Shown here piece by piece: positions 37,936 to 51,881 of a stretch of 64,000 nt of DNA. The DNA lies in contig OW818645.1 in the NCBI GenBank assembly GCA_942492835.1, positions 1,674,001 through 1,738,000 on the forward strand, in the 5' to 3' direction. The first letter of the stretch is position 1. Each line of letters starts with the position of its first letter. The translations under genes and the position numbers were made by a program. Under the pieces are notes generated by a model that worked only from the letters and a program-made list of their open reading frames with translations, searched no databases and had not been told where the DNA came from. The stretch comes from GWB2-37-7 sp942492835 (lineage in GTDB: Bacteria > Bacillota > Clostridia > Lutisporales > Lutisporaceae).

Positions 37936-39057
37936 TTAATATTCATAGTAGATGCTAGTGTTCTCTTCAATAGGCAATATTGCAAAACCATTATCCTTAA
38001 GATATTTAACTATTGTTGGCAGAGCCTTTACAGTCTCCATATGGGTGCCACTGTCATGCATTATTATAATAGCACTTTTCTTATTTTTCACTTGACTTAT
38101 AACACTATCTATAATCTCATCACTAGTTATATTTGTAGATCTACTGTCCATGCTGTCTATATTCCATAGTATTGTTCTATACTGGTTTAGCACAGACTTA
38201 AATATGTCCTTTCTTATATATGTACCTCCATAAGGAGGTCTAAACAGTTTAGTTGTCGCTCCTACCGCATTGTATATAGCTTTATTAGTCTTATCAATTT
38301 CGTATTTTAGTCCAGCTGCGCTACTGTATATGTTTTCTTTCTTGTGTGTATATGTGTGATTACCTATAGAATGTCCCTCTTCAATCATTCTTTTTAGCAA
38401 GTCTTTGTTTTTATCTATAGTATTTCCTAGTATAAAGAACGTAGCTTTTATATCATTTTTTTTGAGTATATCCAGTATCAAAGGTGTTACCCTTTTGTCT
38501 AAACCATCATCAAAGGTTAAGTAAGCTACTTTTGTATATTTTGGGCTTAAGGAATCTCCTTTCCCTAGCTTTAGACTTAGTTCAGAATCTAAAATTTTTC
38601 CTGCTGGTACCGCATTTTCAATAGTTTTAATTCTAATACACTTAACGTCATCCATTATTTCTACTTGCCAACCAAATATATCGACAGCTGATATTATAGA
38701 AATATATATATTATTGTTTTTTATTATTATTGGTACATCCAGCTTTGTACTTAGGTTATCATCTATCTTTATATTTATGCTATCAGTAATCTTAAAAGTT
38801 TTTTCTTTTGCTACGAAAATAATTGTATTTGATGCCTTATCTTCTTTTACAGTCAGATTTAAGCTAGTCTGCATTTGATTTATAGGAATATAATCGAAGT
38901 AGTTAATAGTCTGAACTTGTACGTTTTTGTCCAGTTTACTATCATTAACATAAATGCTATATTTATCACAGCTATCTGCATATACACTTGTAGTTCCACA
39001 AATTATAAACAATACAGCTATTAAAATATATAGTATTATTATTCCCCTTTTTATCAT
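37936..39057 (-). CDS. Exported polysaccharide deacetylase
   Basis: A 373-residue exported protein. A signal peptide or anchor spans about 1-27 (IIILYILIAVLFIICGTTSV). Residues 30-150 resemble the copper-amine-oxidase-N / stalk domain common in clostridial surface proteins (YSIYVNDSKLDKNVQVQTIN). The NodB deacetylase domain covers about 170-370: TFDDG at 181-185 with the catalytic and metal Asp, metal ligands H234 and H238 in GNHTYTH, and LFRPPYGG. It removes acetyl groups from peptidoglycan or another surface glycan. ATG follows AAGGAG. Confidence 0.92.
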   Translation of the reverse strand: MIKRGIIILYILIAVLFIICGTTSVYADSCDKYSIYVNDSKLDKNVQVQTINYFDYIPINQMQTSLNLTVKEDKASNTIIFVAKEKTFKITDSINIKIDDNLSTKLDVPIIIKNNNIYISIISAVDIFGWQVEIMDDVKCIRIKTIENAVPAGKILDSELSLKLGKGDSLSPKYTKVAYLTFDDGLDKRVTPLILDILKKNDIKATFFILGNTIDKNKDLLKRMIEEGHSIGNHTYTHKKENIYSSAAGLKYEIDKTNKAIYNAVGATTKLFRPPYGGTYIRKDIFKSVLNQYRTILWNIDSMDSRSTNITSDEIIDSVISQVKNKKSAIIIMHDSGTHMETVKALPTIVKYLKDNGFAILPIEENTSIYYEY

Positions 39058-39447
39058 TTTCTTTCTCCTTGCATAATATGTTTTGTACTCAAGTTTTACT
39101 TGATTGCAGACATATTTTTTTCATTTTATTTATTAAGCGATGCTATATGCGATTGCTTAAATAACTATAATACATAATTGTAATTCCATGTTATGAATTT
39201 ATTTAATATTATACATTATTAATGTCTATTTATATCTATTAATGTATATATTATATTATACTTGCTAATATGTAACAATTATCTAAGATATAATTTTAAA
39301 ATAAAAAATGCTTCAATTGAAGCATTTTTTTAGTTCATTTAATGGAATTTTTATTTAAGTCATATTTATACTTTCGTATGTATTACAAAACTATCAAGAA
39401 AGCTCTTAGTTTATCAGCCTTCTTGGTGGATCTAAATCTCATAATAT
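39058..39447. other. Intergenic region with a palindromic terminator
   Basis: AT-rich spacer upstream of the deacetylase gene. It holds a perfect palindromic hairpin at 39303-39330 (AAATGCTTCAA / TTGAAGCATTT with A- and T-runs), which can stop the aldolase transcript. No gene seen. Confidence 0.6.
39303..39330. terminator. Terminator downstream of the aldolase gene
   Basis: Palindromic stem AAATGCTTCAA / TTGAAGCATTT with T6 after it on both strands, about 120 bases after the aldolase stop codon. Confidence 0.75.
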
Positions 39448-40095
39448 TTACTTTTGTCCATAATTTTCTATTGCTAGTTTTCTTAAATGATCACATTCCT
39501 GATCAGTTATGGTTTTCATGTTTCCTATTTGCATAGCAAGCAAGGTAATTTTTGCTGCTTCCTCAACTATTACTGCATTGGAATATGCTATATCTATATT
39601 TTCACCTACTGCTAACATACCATGGTTCTCCATTAATACAGCATTTCTCATACCTATGAAATCAGATACTATATCTGCTAATTCTTCAGTTCCCATTGGT
39701 GCATAGTGTGCACACTGCACAGGACCGCCTATCATAGCAGCCAGCTCTGCTACAATCACAGGAATATCCTTGTTACAACACGCCCAGGCAGTTGCGTAGG
39801 TCGAATGTGTATGACATATACCCATAACCTCTGGTCTCTTCTTATATGTTCGGCAGTGAAGTTGAATCTCAATGGATGGGCTTCTGCTACTATCCATTAT
39901 ATTTCCTTGAAAATCTACAACCACAATATCTTCTGGTTTTAGTAGTGAATACTCCATACCACTTGGTGTTATACAGATATAACCTGTTTCATTATCTCTA
40001 ACGCTGAAATTACCCATAGTTAGTGGTATAAGTCCTTCTCTTTGCGCTTTTAGTGAAATATCTATTACCTTCTGTCTTTTTTCGTGTAAAAGCAT
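39448..40095 (-). CDS. Class II aldolase/adducin family protein
   Basis: A 215-residue aldolase of the L-fuculose-1-phosphate type. Zinc ligands are visible: Glu/His pair in PSIEIQLHCRTY, HTHSTYATAW (two His), and the third His in VLMENHGMLAVG. The N-terminal GLIPLTMGNFSVRD is the phosphate-binding GN-S segment. It splits a sugar phosphate into dihydroxyacetone phosphate and an aldehyde; relatives act on fuculose, ribulose or methylthioribulose phosphates. It starts four bases after the uracil-DNA glycosylase stop codon with AAGGAG, so they are co-transcribed without an evident functional link. Confidence 0.9.
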   Translation of the reverse strand: MLLHEKRQKVIDISLKAQREGLIPLTMGNFSVRDNETGYICITPSGMEYSLLKPEDIVVVDFQGNIMDSSRSPSIEIQLHCRTYKKRPEVMGICHTHSTYATAWACCNKDIPVIVAELAAMIGGPVQCAHYAPMGTEELADIVSDFIGMRNAVLMENHGMLAVGENIDIAYSNAVIVEEAAKITLLAMQIGNMKTITDQECDHLRKLAIENYGQK

Positions 40096-40099
40096 ATAT

Positions 40100-40711
40100 C
40101 TACTCCTTGTTTAATTTAATGTCTATTAAGTATTTTTTTAACTTGTGTAAATCTTTTAAATATGTGTCCTTCAGTTCTGCCTTATATATTATACTAGCAG
40201 GGTGATAAAGAGGAAACAGCTTAAACTCACCTTCTCCAAATTTTATATCCATTGAGTTTCCATGAAGTATTCCAATAGACGATTTGTCATCTTGGGTAAT
40301 GCTTTTTAGTGCAATATTACCCAAAGTAACTACAAGCTTTGGTTTAATTATCTCTAGCTCTCTCGTTAAAAATGAGGAAAAAATATTAATTTCCTTTTTA
40401 GTAGGTGTTCTGTTTGATTCTCTACCTGTTTCTTCGTTTATCTTATGGGGTCTTAGCTTCACAACATTTGTAATATACAAATCAACTCTATCTATTTCAA
40501 GAATACTGATAAACTCATCAAGATTTTTGCCAGCTTGCCCTATAAAGGGTTTCCCAGTTAGTATTTCCTGTTTCCCTGGAGCTTCGCCTATAAGCACAAT
40601 AGAAGAATTAGGGTCTCCTCCTCCAAAAACCAGAGGGGTCTCAATCTTATATATATCATTAATATGTTTCTTTAATTCACAATTTAAGACTTCTAGTAAT
40701 TTTGATTTCAA
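40100..40711 (-). CDS. Uracil-DNA glycosylase superfamily protein
   Basis: A 203-residue protein with the UDG-fold motifs IVLIGEAPGKQE (motif 1, family-4 GEAPG) and YHPASI (motif 2, His), plus KPFIGQAGKNLDEFI. It should excise uracil from DNA. Canonical family 4 enzymes have four Cys ligands for a [4Fe-4S] cluster; only one Cys (residue 10) is visible here, so the cluster appears absent. The start is TTG at 40711, eight bases after GGAG; no ATG with a site is nearby. Confidence 0.85.
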   Translation of the reverse strand: MKSKLLEVLNCELKKHINDIYKIETPLVFGGGDPNSSIVLIGEAPGKQEILTGKPFIGQAGKNLDEFISILEIDRVDLYITNVVKLRPHKINEETGRESNRTPTKKEINIFSSFLTRELEIIKPKLVVTLGNIALKSITQDDKSSIGILHGNSMDIKFGEGEFKLFPLYHPASIIYKAELKDTYLKDLHKLKKYLIDIKLNKE

Positions 40712-40769
40712 AATATCAACTCCATTATTTTACGGTTTTTCATTAAGAATTTCTACCTGTATAATCTTT

Positions 40770-41426
40770 TTACAGCAATATATCTACACATTGCTGTGCC
40801 ACTTCATCTATAAATCTATCTATCTTCTCCATCGAGAAAAATCTATACTCTCTCTCGAGAACATATCTCTCTTTTTCATAATAATCTATAATTCTCTTTT
40901 GACATTCATAGATATATGATGGCTCAAATTCATTGAAAAAATTTACATTCACGTTTATTTCTTTAAATTTTTCTAAAATATCGTAACCATTCTGGTCTAG
41001 ATACAAAAAATCTAAGGCATACATTTCTTCTTTCATAATACTAATAAAGTCCTTATTTTCATGATTTTCTTCCTCATAAATCTGCTTATAAGATGCTACA
41101 AATTCAATCCATTGACCGTCCGTTATAAGGTGGAAGTAATAACCCCACAAAAACGATCTTGTATTATCTGAACGAGTTAGAATCTTTGATGGAGCGATGT
41201 GTTTTTCGTAAAAAACTTCTAGGTTTATTTTACTTTTTCCCTTAATTTGATTTTTTATAGTCTCAAAATGTGTTGTTTCCTTAGAAGGATTGTAGTTTCT
41301 GTAAGTTTCATCAGGAACTCCGGAGTCAGGAGCAATGCTTCCAAGCATAAGATAAGACATCGTAATATCTACTATCTTCTCCTTTATCTTCTCTGCAATT
41401 CTTAAATGTGTAAGCCATGTTGCCAC
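40770..41426 (-). CDS. Zinc-dependent phospholipase C-like protein
   Basis: A 218-residue protein with MATWLTHLRIAEKI and LMLGSIAPDSGVP at the N-terminus, then THFET and FLWGYYFHLITDGQW, all of the Zn_dep_PLPC family (related to clostridial alpha-toxin core and S1/P1 nuclease). His and Asp residues at these positions would bind zinc. No signal peptide, so it is probably cytoplasmic and a non-toxin paralogue; the substrate is unknown. The start is GTG at 41426, seven bases after AGGTG. Confidence 0.82.
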   Translation of the reverse strand: MATWLTHLRIAEKIKEKIVDITMSYLMLGSIAPDSGVPDETYRNYNPSKETTHFETIKNQIKGKSKINLEVFYEKHIAPSKILTRSDNTRSFLWGYYFHLITDGQWIEFVASYKQIYEEENHENKDFISIMKEEMYALDFLYLDQNGYDILEKFKEINVNVNFFNEFEPSYIYECQKRIIDYYEKERYVLEREYRFFSMEKIDRFIDEVAQQCVDILL

Positions 41427-41510
41427 TTCAAAGCACCTGCTTTCATATTAACTTCAACAAAATAATATTCTATATATTAATTTTACATAAATTATAACAT
41501 TATTCAACAT

Positions 41511-41539
41511 AAAAACGCAGTTTATTATTCTGCGTCTTT
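41511..41539 (-). terminator. Terminator after the S41 peptidase
   Basis: GACGCAG / CTGCGTT stem with a 9-base loop and T-run on the minus strand. Confidence 0.8.
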
Positions 41540-41545
41540 ATTTCC

Positions 41546-43156
41546 CTATTTATTTTCTTTTATTAAATTTAGAACGTGATTTAAAACGGTGTCATATTTA
41601 CTTATCTCTGTTAAAGTAACTTCATCATTTTGTACTAATTGTAAAAAATCCTCATAGGTTTGCTCAATATAAATATCAGGCGAGGTATGAAATTCTTCGT
41701 TAGCTGTACCATCAGTATTTAAACCCATACTACTTGAAAATCTTACTACAATTCCACTGTTTGGAAGCATCATAAGTGAAGGGTCTGCGATGATACCATC
41801 TCCTCCTGTTGTAGTACCCACTAATGTTGCCCATCCAGTTGATTTTGCAAAGGATGCGAAGCTCTCGGCAGCTGAGTATACACCACCATCTACCAAGAGA
41901 TATACTTTTCCTTTAAATTTAACTGGATTATTAGGTACAACAGATTCTGTTAGGGAAACAAAATACTTGAACTGTTTAGAAACCTCTGGAGGATATTTTT
42001 TATCAGCTGGTAATTTATCGACTGTTAGGGCATCAAATATTGAGTATCTATCCTCAATAAAAGGTTTGATATAATCACTATCTCTAAAAAGTAGTTGAGT
42101 CTCATAGGATGTAGTTTTATTAATCAAGTATGCAACAAGGTTGGAACGCCAGTAACCGTCACTTCCTCCTCCATTGCCTCTTATATCAACTATAAGATAT
42201 GGATATTCTTCTACTTTCTTTAGAAAATTATAAATTGCATCTCCATCAGCATCTGAGTCAAATTGATCAGTAGTCATCATGGACTTAAGTCTGATATATG
42301 CAACTTTATTTGTTTCTAGGACTTCTAAATCATAATTTTTATCATCTTCACTTGTTTCGTAATATTTCTTATAAATATCATAAGAAAATTGTTCTTCTTT
42401 TACATCTCTTTCTATGGTTACATTATCAGTAGTATATATAGTCAGGTTAATCTCCTGACCCAATTCTGTATATATTATTAATTCATCAAGTTTCTGTTGA
42501 TTTCGCTTAAAGTCATAATAGAGGTAACTTCTATTGCTTAAAGACTTTATATACTCATCTACATCAATTCCATCAACCATAGTGAGTATTGATCCTTTTG
42601 GGATATCATAATCTTCTAGATTTCCATCTAGTACAACATACTTACCTTCAACATATCTAAAAATAATAGGTATATAGTTGTTATAGGTAGTTGACTTTTT
42701 ATCCCAATATTTTGACATTTTTATTGCTTTTTCATTGTTTAATATATCTCGACGCGCCGGGCTATAGCCTGAGTGTGGATTTTCATATATAGTCTTTAGC
42801 TCATCATAGAATACGCCACTTAGTATGTGCGTATGGGCATTTTGTGCTAAGCTGATAATATTATTTATTTCTGCAATAAATTCCTTATCGTTGCTAGTAT
42901 CTTTTATTTGTCTTTCAAATTCTTTCTTATCTGATAGCCAATCATAACCCAACATTCTTTTTTTAACTTCAAAAAATGGATAGTTTTGTTCCATAGTCTC
43001 ATATAAGTAGTTAAGGTCTTCCAGCTTCTGTTCTGTTGTAAGCTGCGTGACAATAAGATTTGGCACATAGGGTTTTATAAACTTATAAATTCCAAACCAG
43101 AATACAAATGATAACACAATCACAATCGGCACAATTATTATTTTTAGTGTTTTCAT
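41546..43156 (-). CDS. S41 family serine peptidase
   Basis: A 536-residue protein with a hydrophobic N-terminus (about residues 5-27, IIIVPIVIVLSFVFWFGIYK), so anchored or exported. The C-terminal half is the S41 (C-terminal-processing / tricorn-like) domain: VDIRGNGGGSDGYWR, LLVDGGVYSAAESFASFAKS with the nucleophilic Ser, and GTTTGGDGIIADP. The middle contains a degenerate PDZ-like region (PKGSILTMVDGIDVDEYI). It probably acts on extracellular proteins or peptides. ATG follows AAAGGA. It stands alone, ending just before the second rRNA operon. Confidence 0.9.
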   Translation of the reverse strand: MKTLKIIIVPIVIVLSFVFWFGIYKFIKPYVPNLIVTQLTTEQKLEDLNYLYETMEQNYPFFEVKKRMLGYDWLSDKKEFERQIKDTSNDKEFIAEINNIISLAQNAHTHILSGVFYDELKTIYENPHSGYSPARRDILNNEKAIKMSKYWDKKSTTYNNYIPIIFRYVEGKYVVLDGNLEDYDIPKGSILTMVDGIDVDEYIKSLSNRSYLYYDFKRNQQKLDELIIYTELGQEINLTIYTTDNVTIERDVKEEQFSYDIYKKYYETSEDDKNYDLEVLETNKVAYIRLKSMMTTDQFDSDADGDAIYNFLKKVEEYPYLIVDIRGNGGGSDGYWRSNLVAYLINKTTSYETQLLFRDSDYIKPFIEDRYSIFDALTVDKLPADKKYPPEVSKQFKYFVSLTESVVPNNPVKFKGKVYLLVDGGVYSAAESFASFAKSTGWATLVGTTTGGDGIIADPSLMMLPNSGIVVRFSSSMGLNTDGTANEEFHTSPDIYIEQTYEDFLQLVQNDEVTLTEISKYDTVLNHVLNLIKENK

Positions 43157-43430
43157 ATAACCATCCTTTAAATCTATATAATAATATATTATATCATATG
43201 TAATAAGCTTTTCTATATGTTTTACATTTTCCTGGATTTATCTATTGTGAAAAACACATTGCCAATAATACAAAAGCAGATGTTTATAAATCTTTCTTTA
43301 TTTTATAATCTCTCATTTTCTTTCTTAATATAGGACTAGTTATAGTATCTATAATTAGTTTAAAATTTGTTTTTATACAGAAAGTCGTGAGTTGTACATA
43401 AGATTTTATTTTGACTATAAGTGAACAAAG

Positions 43431-43459
43431 AAAAAGACAGTCATTTCTGACTGTCTTTC
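43431..43459 (-). terminator. rRNA operon 2 terminator
   Basis: Same AAAGACAGTCA / TGACTGTCTTT hairpin as in operon 1, just after 5S. Confidence 0.93.
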
Positions 43460-43463
43460 TGTT

Positions 43464-43581
43464 TACCCGGCGACGACTTACTCTCCCAGGACCCTGCGGT
43501 CCAAGTACCATCAGCACTGGAGAGCTTAACTTCTGTGTTCGGTATGGGAACAGGTGTGACCTCTCCGTTATTGCCACCAGA
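43464..43581 (-). rRNA. rrf: 5S rRNA, operon 2
   Basis: Second copy of 5S, apparently identical over its length to the first. The spacer to 23S is about 30 bases longer, containing an extra AT-rich hairpin-like insert at about 43583-43620. Confidence 0.97.
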
Positions 43582-43875
43582 TTTTATGCGATATTTACTT
43601 TTGTAAATATTCGCAAGAAGATGTTTTTGCACCTTCAAAACTGCACAATACATTTAATTTATCTATTTATAACGCTGAATTTGTGTTACTTACGATATCT
43701 ACTAAGATATATTTCTAATGCTGTGGTAACTTTATGATACCTGCATTTGGTTATGTTCTTAGGTTTTATCGATGTTTTCTACGGTTTTCCATTAAGAAAT
43801 TCTATTACTTTCGCTACACTGCTCATGGATGAGCAGCCCGCAAAAGAGAATTTCTAATTGTAAAACCTGGTTTAG

Positions 43876-46783
<2,908 letters not shown>

Positions 46784-47072
46784 TAAGAAGTTCTTTTGAA
46801 CTCTTTTTATTCCTCAGCGTTATTGTGTTTAATTACTCTCTTTCGAGATTAATTACCCTGGATCTTTTCAATGTATTGTGCAGTTTTCAAGGTACAAGAA
46901 GTAACTAACAAGGAATTCACACTAATGCAAATTCCTTACATAGTCCTTCAAAACTAATCAGTGTAACTAACCTTAACTCTTTTGGTCAGGTTATTTAAAA
47001 TATAGTGCACATCTCTTTCGATTTGTGACTATCGACCATAGGATATACAAACATTTTTCAGTTTGTAATGCT

Positions 47073-48602
<1,530 letters not shown>

Positions 48603-48728
48603 ATATTTAATCACATCTCTGTGATCTCAACTAATTGTTTGAACCTACTCAAAAGAATTAATTTTCTTGGTTTCGTTACACTGTTTAGTTTTCAAGGACC
48701 ATGCCAGCGTCTAACGCCGACCTTTACT

Positions 48729-48757
48729 ATGATATCAAATTATGTGATGTTTGTCAA
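48729..48757 (-). promoter_or_regulatory. rRNA operon 2 promoter P2
   Basis: TTGACA (48752-48757), 17-base spacer, TATCAT (48729-48734) on the minus strand. The same position relative to 16S as P2 of operon 1. Confidence 0.88.
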
Positions 48758-48834
48758 CATAATTTTTCAATTTATTTTTTCTTTATGTCTTCTACTATCT
48801 TGTCTGTTTTGTTCCCAGCTTAGCCAGGAATTTC

Positions 48835-48864
48835 ATTCTATCATGCTTTGCAACATCTTGTCAA
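48835..48864 (-). promoter_or_regulatory. rRNA operon 2 promoter P1
   Basis: TTGACA (48859-48864), 18-base spacer, TAGAAT (48835-48840). The segment AAATTCCTGGCTAAG just downstream is also found upstream of operon 1. Confidence 0.7.
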
Positions 48865-48956
48865 CTAGAAATTTTTCACTTAGTTTTGTTTGTCTATTTC
48901 CTTGGTGCCTATATAATATATCATATATCTTGTGTTATGTAAATATAAATTTTGTC

Positions 48957-49286
48957 TTAATTATTAAGTTCATCATTTAGATTGTAAATTGTGCTGTTGC
49001 CATTGTATATCATTAAATTAACAAGTTGTTGGTTCTGTCCAAACATATTCTCAACCTTATCACATACTGAATTAAAGTCTTCTTCTTCTATATTATTTGC
49101 TGAGAGGAAAAACACATCCTTACTATCTTCATAATATCCTACTATAACATTTCCGTTATATCCACCATGTAAGCCTTCACCATCATCATAGGTTAGATTT
49201 CTGATTTCTATCTTCTCATATTTCTCTGGATTTGATATTAATATTCTATCTCGATCTACGTGCAAGGAGCTTTCTATATTTTCCAT
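48957..49286 (-). CDS. Hypothetical protein
   Basis: About 109 residues, acidic, no membrane helix. It reads MENIESSLHVDRDRILISNP, EGLHGGYNGNVIVGYYEDSK, FLSANNIEEEDFN. I do not recognise a family. The frame is open to 49355 but the ATG at 49286, eight bases after AAAGGA, is the better start. It lies between rRNA operon 2 and the por operon, and stops about 90 bases from rRNA promoter P1, so rRNA transcription begins inside or just after its 3' region on the same strand. Confidence 0.6.
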   Translation of the reverse strand: MENIESSLHVDRDRILISNPEKYEKIEIRNLTYDDGEGLHGGYNGNVIVGYYEDSKDVFFLSANNIEEEDFNSVCDKVENMFGQNQQLVNLMIYNGNSTIYNLNDELNN

Positions 49287-49387
49287 TAGCTTCATCCTTT
49301 CAATACATTTATGATATATGCATATACTTTTCCCATTCATATATTTTTTAAACATTATATATAGAAGAAAAAAATAAATTATAAACT

Positions 49388-49413
49388 ATAAAGCCAGTAT
49401 GAACTGGCTTTAT
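49388..49413 (-). terminator. por operon terminator
   Basis: ATAAAGCCAGT / ACTGGCTTTAT perfect 11-bp stem with a 4-base loop, directly after porB. Confidence 0.85.
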
Positions 49414-49417
49414 ATAG

Positions 49418-50356
49418 CTACATCGTTTCGCCGCACTTTTTGAGCAATTCTTCCCATTTTTTGTCTACATCTTGTTGAATTTCTGCTATCAATTGCTCAT
49501 TTCCCTTTTTAAATAAGTGTTTAAATCTACCTTGTGGCTTTAGGTAATCTTCTATGGGTAGTTTCTTTTTGGGTTTGAAATTAAGCTTCCAAACTCCATC
49601 TTCTACTTCATATACTGGCCATGCGCAAGTTTCCATCGCAAGCTTGCAAATGAGCATTAGGTCTGGTGTCTCATATCTCCAGCCTCTTGGACATGGTGTC
49701 ATTATGTTTAGAAAGGCGGGTCCTTTCTTATATATAGCCTTTTCTGCTTTTTCGTACATATCCTTAAAGTTCGAGGTTAATGTGGTTTGCGCAACATAAG
49801 GAATTCGATGTGCTGCCATTACTCCAGTCAAGTCCTTCTTGTATTGCTGTTTACCTGGTACAACGCTGCCTTGTGGGCTAGTTGATGTATCTGTATATTT
49901 GGGAGTGCTTGAGGATCTTTGTATCCCGGTGTTCATATATGCTTCGTTATCATAGCATACGTACACCATGTCATGACCTCTCTCCATAGCACCTGATAGG
50001 GATTGAAGTCCTATGTCATAGGTACCTCCGTCACCGCCAAAGGCTATAAATTTATAGGTCTCATCAATTATCCCTTTCCGTTTCATGGCTACATATGCAG
50101 CTTCAACACCGCTCACTGTAGCTCCTGCATTCTCAAATGCTGTGTGAATAAAGGAGTCTTTCCATGCAGTATACGGATATATAAAGGTTGATACTTCTAG
50201 ACAGCCAGTAGCCGAACCGCAAACAGCATGATCCTCCGGTTTAAGTGCTCTAAGTACCGTTCTTACTGCTACAGGTGCACCACAACCTGCACACATCCTA
50301 TGTCCACCGTTTAGACGCTCAGGTTTATCCATAACTTCTTTCAAATTATATGCCAT
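49418..50356 (-). CDS. porB: Pyruvate synthase beta subunit (TPP-binding)
   Basis: A 312-residue thiamine-diphosphate subunit of a four-subunit 2-oxoacid:ferredoxin oxidoreductase. HRMCAGCGAPVAVR carries CxxC for the proximal cluster; GDGGTYDIGLQSLSGAMERG with DNEAYMNTGIQRSSSTP is the TPP/Mg site; FLNIMTPCPRGW also belongs to the family. Pyruvate is the likeliest substrate because of the PorD sequence; 2-oxoisovalerate is the alternative. Order in the operon is porG-porD-porA-porB. ATG at 50356 follows TAGGAG. Confidence 0.93.
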   Translation of the reverse strand: MAYNLKEVMDKPERLNGGHRMCAGCGAPVAVRTVLRALKPEDHAVCGSATGCLEVSTFIYPYTAWKDSFIHTAFENAGATVSGVEAAYVAMKRKGIIDETYKFIAFGGDGGTYDIGLQSLSGAMERGHDMVYVCYDNEAYMNTGIQRSSSTPKYTDTSTSPQGSVVPGKQQYKKDLTGVMAAHRIPYVAQTTLTSNFKDMYEKAEKAIYKKGPAFLNIMTPCPRGWRYETPDLMLICKLAMETCAWPVYEVEDGVWKLNFKPKKKLPIEDYLKPQGRFKHLFKKGNEQLIAEIQQDVDKKWEELLKKCGETM

Positions 50357-50385
50357 ATGATTAGCTCCTAATGAGCCTTCACCTC

Positions 50386-51567
50386 CTATTCTCTTACTCC
50401 TAAATATCTATAGGTTTCACCTATTTTGCCTGTCTTTTGTATATCTTGAAGAGCTGTATATACAAGTTCTATATCGTCAGCCTTAACATCTCTTCCGCCA
50501 AGACCGTAAATATAGTTTACAGCTTTAATTCCATCAGCATTTCCATATAAGGCTCCTTTGATTTCAGCGAATAGTGGACCACCTACAGCAGAAAAACCTT
50601 CTGCTTTATCCATAATAGCTAGTGCTTTTATATGTTTAAGTGCTTCTGCAATTTCGTTGCTAGGGAAAGGTCTGAAAACTCTTATCTTGAGTAATCCTGC
50701 TTTAATTCCTTTTTCTCTAAGCTCATCTATTACAGTTTTCACTGTACCCGCAGTTGAGTTTATGATTACAATGGCTATTTCTGCATCGTCAAGCTTATAT
50801 TTTTCAAAAAGTTCATATTTTCTTCCGGTAAGCTTTTCAAAATCCTTTGCTACTTCAAGTATTACTTTTTTAGCTTCTATCATTGCCTGTGCTTGTTGTC
50901 TTCTATGCTCAAAGTAATAATTCGGTAAATCCAAAGGTCCTACTGCTATCGGCTCTTTAGAATTCAAAAGATAATGTTCTGGCTTATATTCACCTACAAA
51001 CTCTTTTACTTTATCATCTTCAAGCAGCTCTAAATTTTCCACAGCATGACTGGTTATAAAACCATCTTGACATACCATTACAGGTAATATTACATCACTA
51101 TGCTCACCGATTCTAACAGCCTGTATAAAGTTATCGTATGCTTCCTGATTGTTTTCACTGTATAGCTGTATCCAGCCTGAATCTCTAGCTCCCATGGAGT
51201 CGCCATGATCATTGTGTATATTTAGCGGTCCTGATAGTGCTCTATTTACACATGCTAATGTAATAGGAAGTCTTGATGAAGCTGCTATATAGAGCATTTC
51301 CCACATAAGTGCCATACCATTTGCCGAGGTTGCTGTCATGGTTCTTCCCCCTGCTGCTTGTGCTCCTATACAGGCTGACATTGCACTATGCTCTGATTCA
51401 ACCGCTACAAACTCAGTATCTACTTTTCCATTTGCAACAAATTGAGAAAAGTATTGTGGTATTTCTGTAGATGGAGTTATTGGAAAAGCTGCTACTACAT
51501 CTGGATTTATTTGTCTCATGGCAACAGCAATTGCTTCGTTGCCTGATAGTCTTTCTCTAATTGCCAT
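50386..51567 (-). CDS. porA: Pyruvate synthase alpha subunit
   Basis: A 394-residue subunit with the substrate-binding and transketolase-C domains: RERLSGNEAIAVAMRQINPD, AFPITPSTEIPQYFSQF, FVAVESEHSAMSACIGAQAA and RTMTATSANGMALMWEMLYI. The C-terminal GLGGRDVKADDIELVY ends the family pattern. It converts pyruvate to acetyl-CoA with PorB, G and D. The longest frame begins at 51642 inside porD; the ATG at 51567, seven bases after AGGAGG, is the real start and is two bases after the porD stop. Confidence 0.94.
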   Translation of the reverse strand: MAIRERLSGNEAIAVAMRQINPDVVAAFPITPSTEIPQYFSQFVANGKVDTEFVAVESEHSAMSACIGAQAAGGRTMTATSANGMALMWEMLYIAASSRLPITLACVNRALSGPLNIHNDHGDSMGARDSGWIQLYSENNQEAYDNFIQAVRIGEHSDVILPVMVCQDGFITSHAVENLELLEDDKVKEFVGEYKPEHYLLNSKEPIAVGPLDLPNYYFEHRRQQAQAMIEAKKVILEVAKDFEKLTGRKYELFEKYKLDDAEIAIVIINSTAGTVKTVIDELREKGIKAGLLKIRVFRPFPSNEIAEALKHIKALAIMDKAEGFSAVGGPLFAEIKGALYGNADGIKAVNYIYGLGGRDVKADDIELVYTALQDIQKTGKIGETYRYLGVRE

Positions 51568-51569
51568 GT

Positions 51570-51881
51570 TTAGTCCTCCTCTCTCACAAAGTCTATTGCC
51601 CCAAAGGGACATACTCTTACACATACTCCGCAGCCCTTGCAATGGTCATAGTCATAATCGAGTCTTTTATTGTCCTTTACAGGTATAGAGCTGTCTGGAC
51701 AAGTTGGAGGGCAGAGCATGCATTGTGTACATTTCTCTATTATCCATACGGGCCTCATTGATCTCCAGTCTCCTGTTTTAAAGTCTTCAGAATTTCCTGA
51801 ATCAAATATCATTCCACCAGGAGTTATTTTTTTCCATTTTACGTCAAGAGGCATAGATTCGTTTAGCCTTCTATCTCTCAT
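51570..51881 (-). CDS. porD: Pyruvate synthase delta subunit (2[4Fe-4S])
   Basis: A 103-residue ferredoxin-like subunit. ITPGGMIFDSGNSEDFKTGD is the PorD N-terminal extension, followed by two cluster motifs: CTQCMLCPPTCP and CKGCGVCVRVCP. It passes electrons from the TPP site to external ferredoxin. Its ATG overlaps the porG stop codon (ATGA), with GGAGG inside porG, so the two are coupled. Confidence 0.95.
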   Translation of the reverse strand: MRDRRLNESMPLDVKWKKITPGGMIFDSGNSEDFKTGDWRSMRPVWIIEKCTQCMLCPPTCPDSSIPVKDNKRLDYDYDHCKGCGVCVRVCPFGAIDFVREED

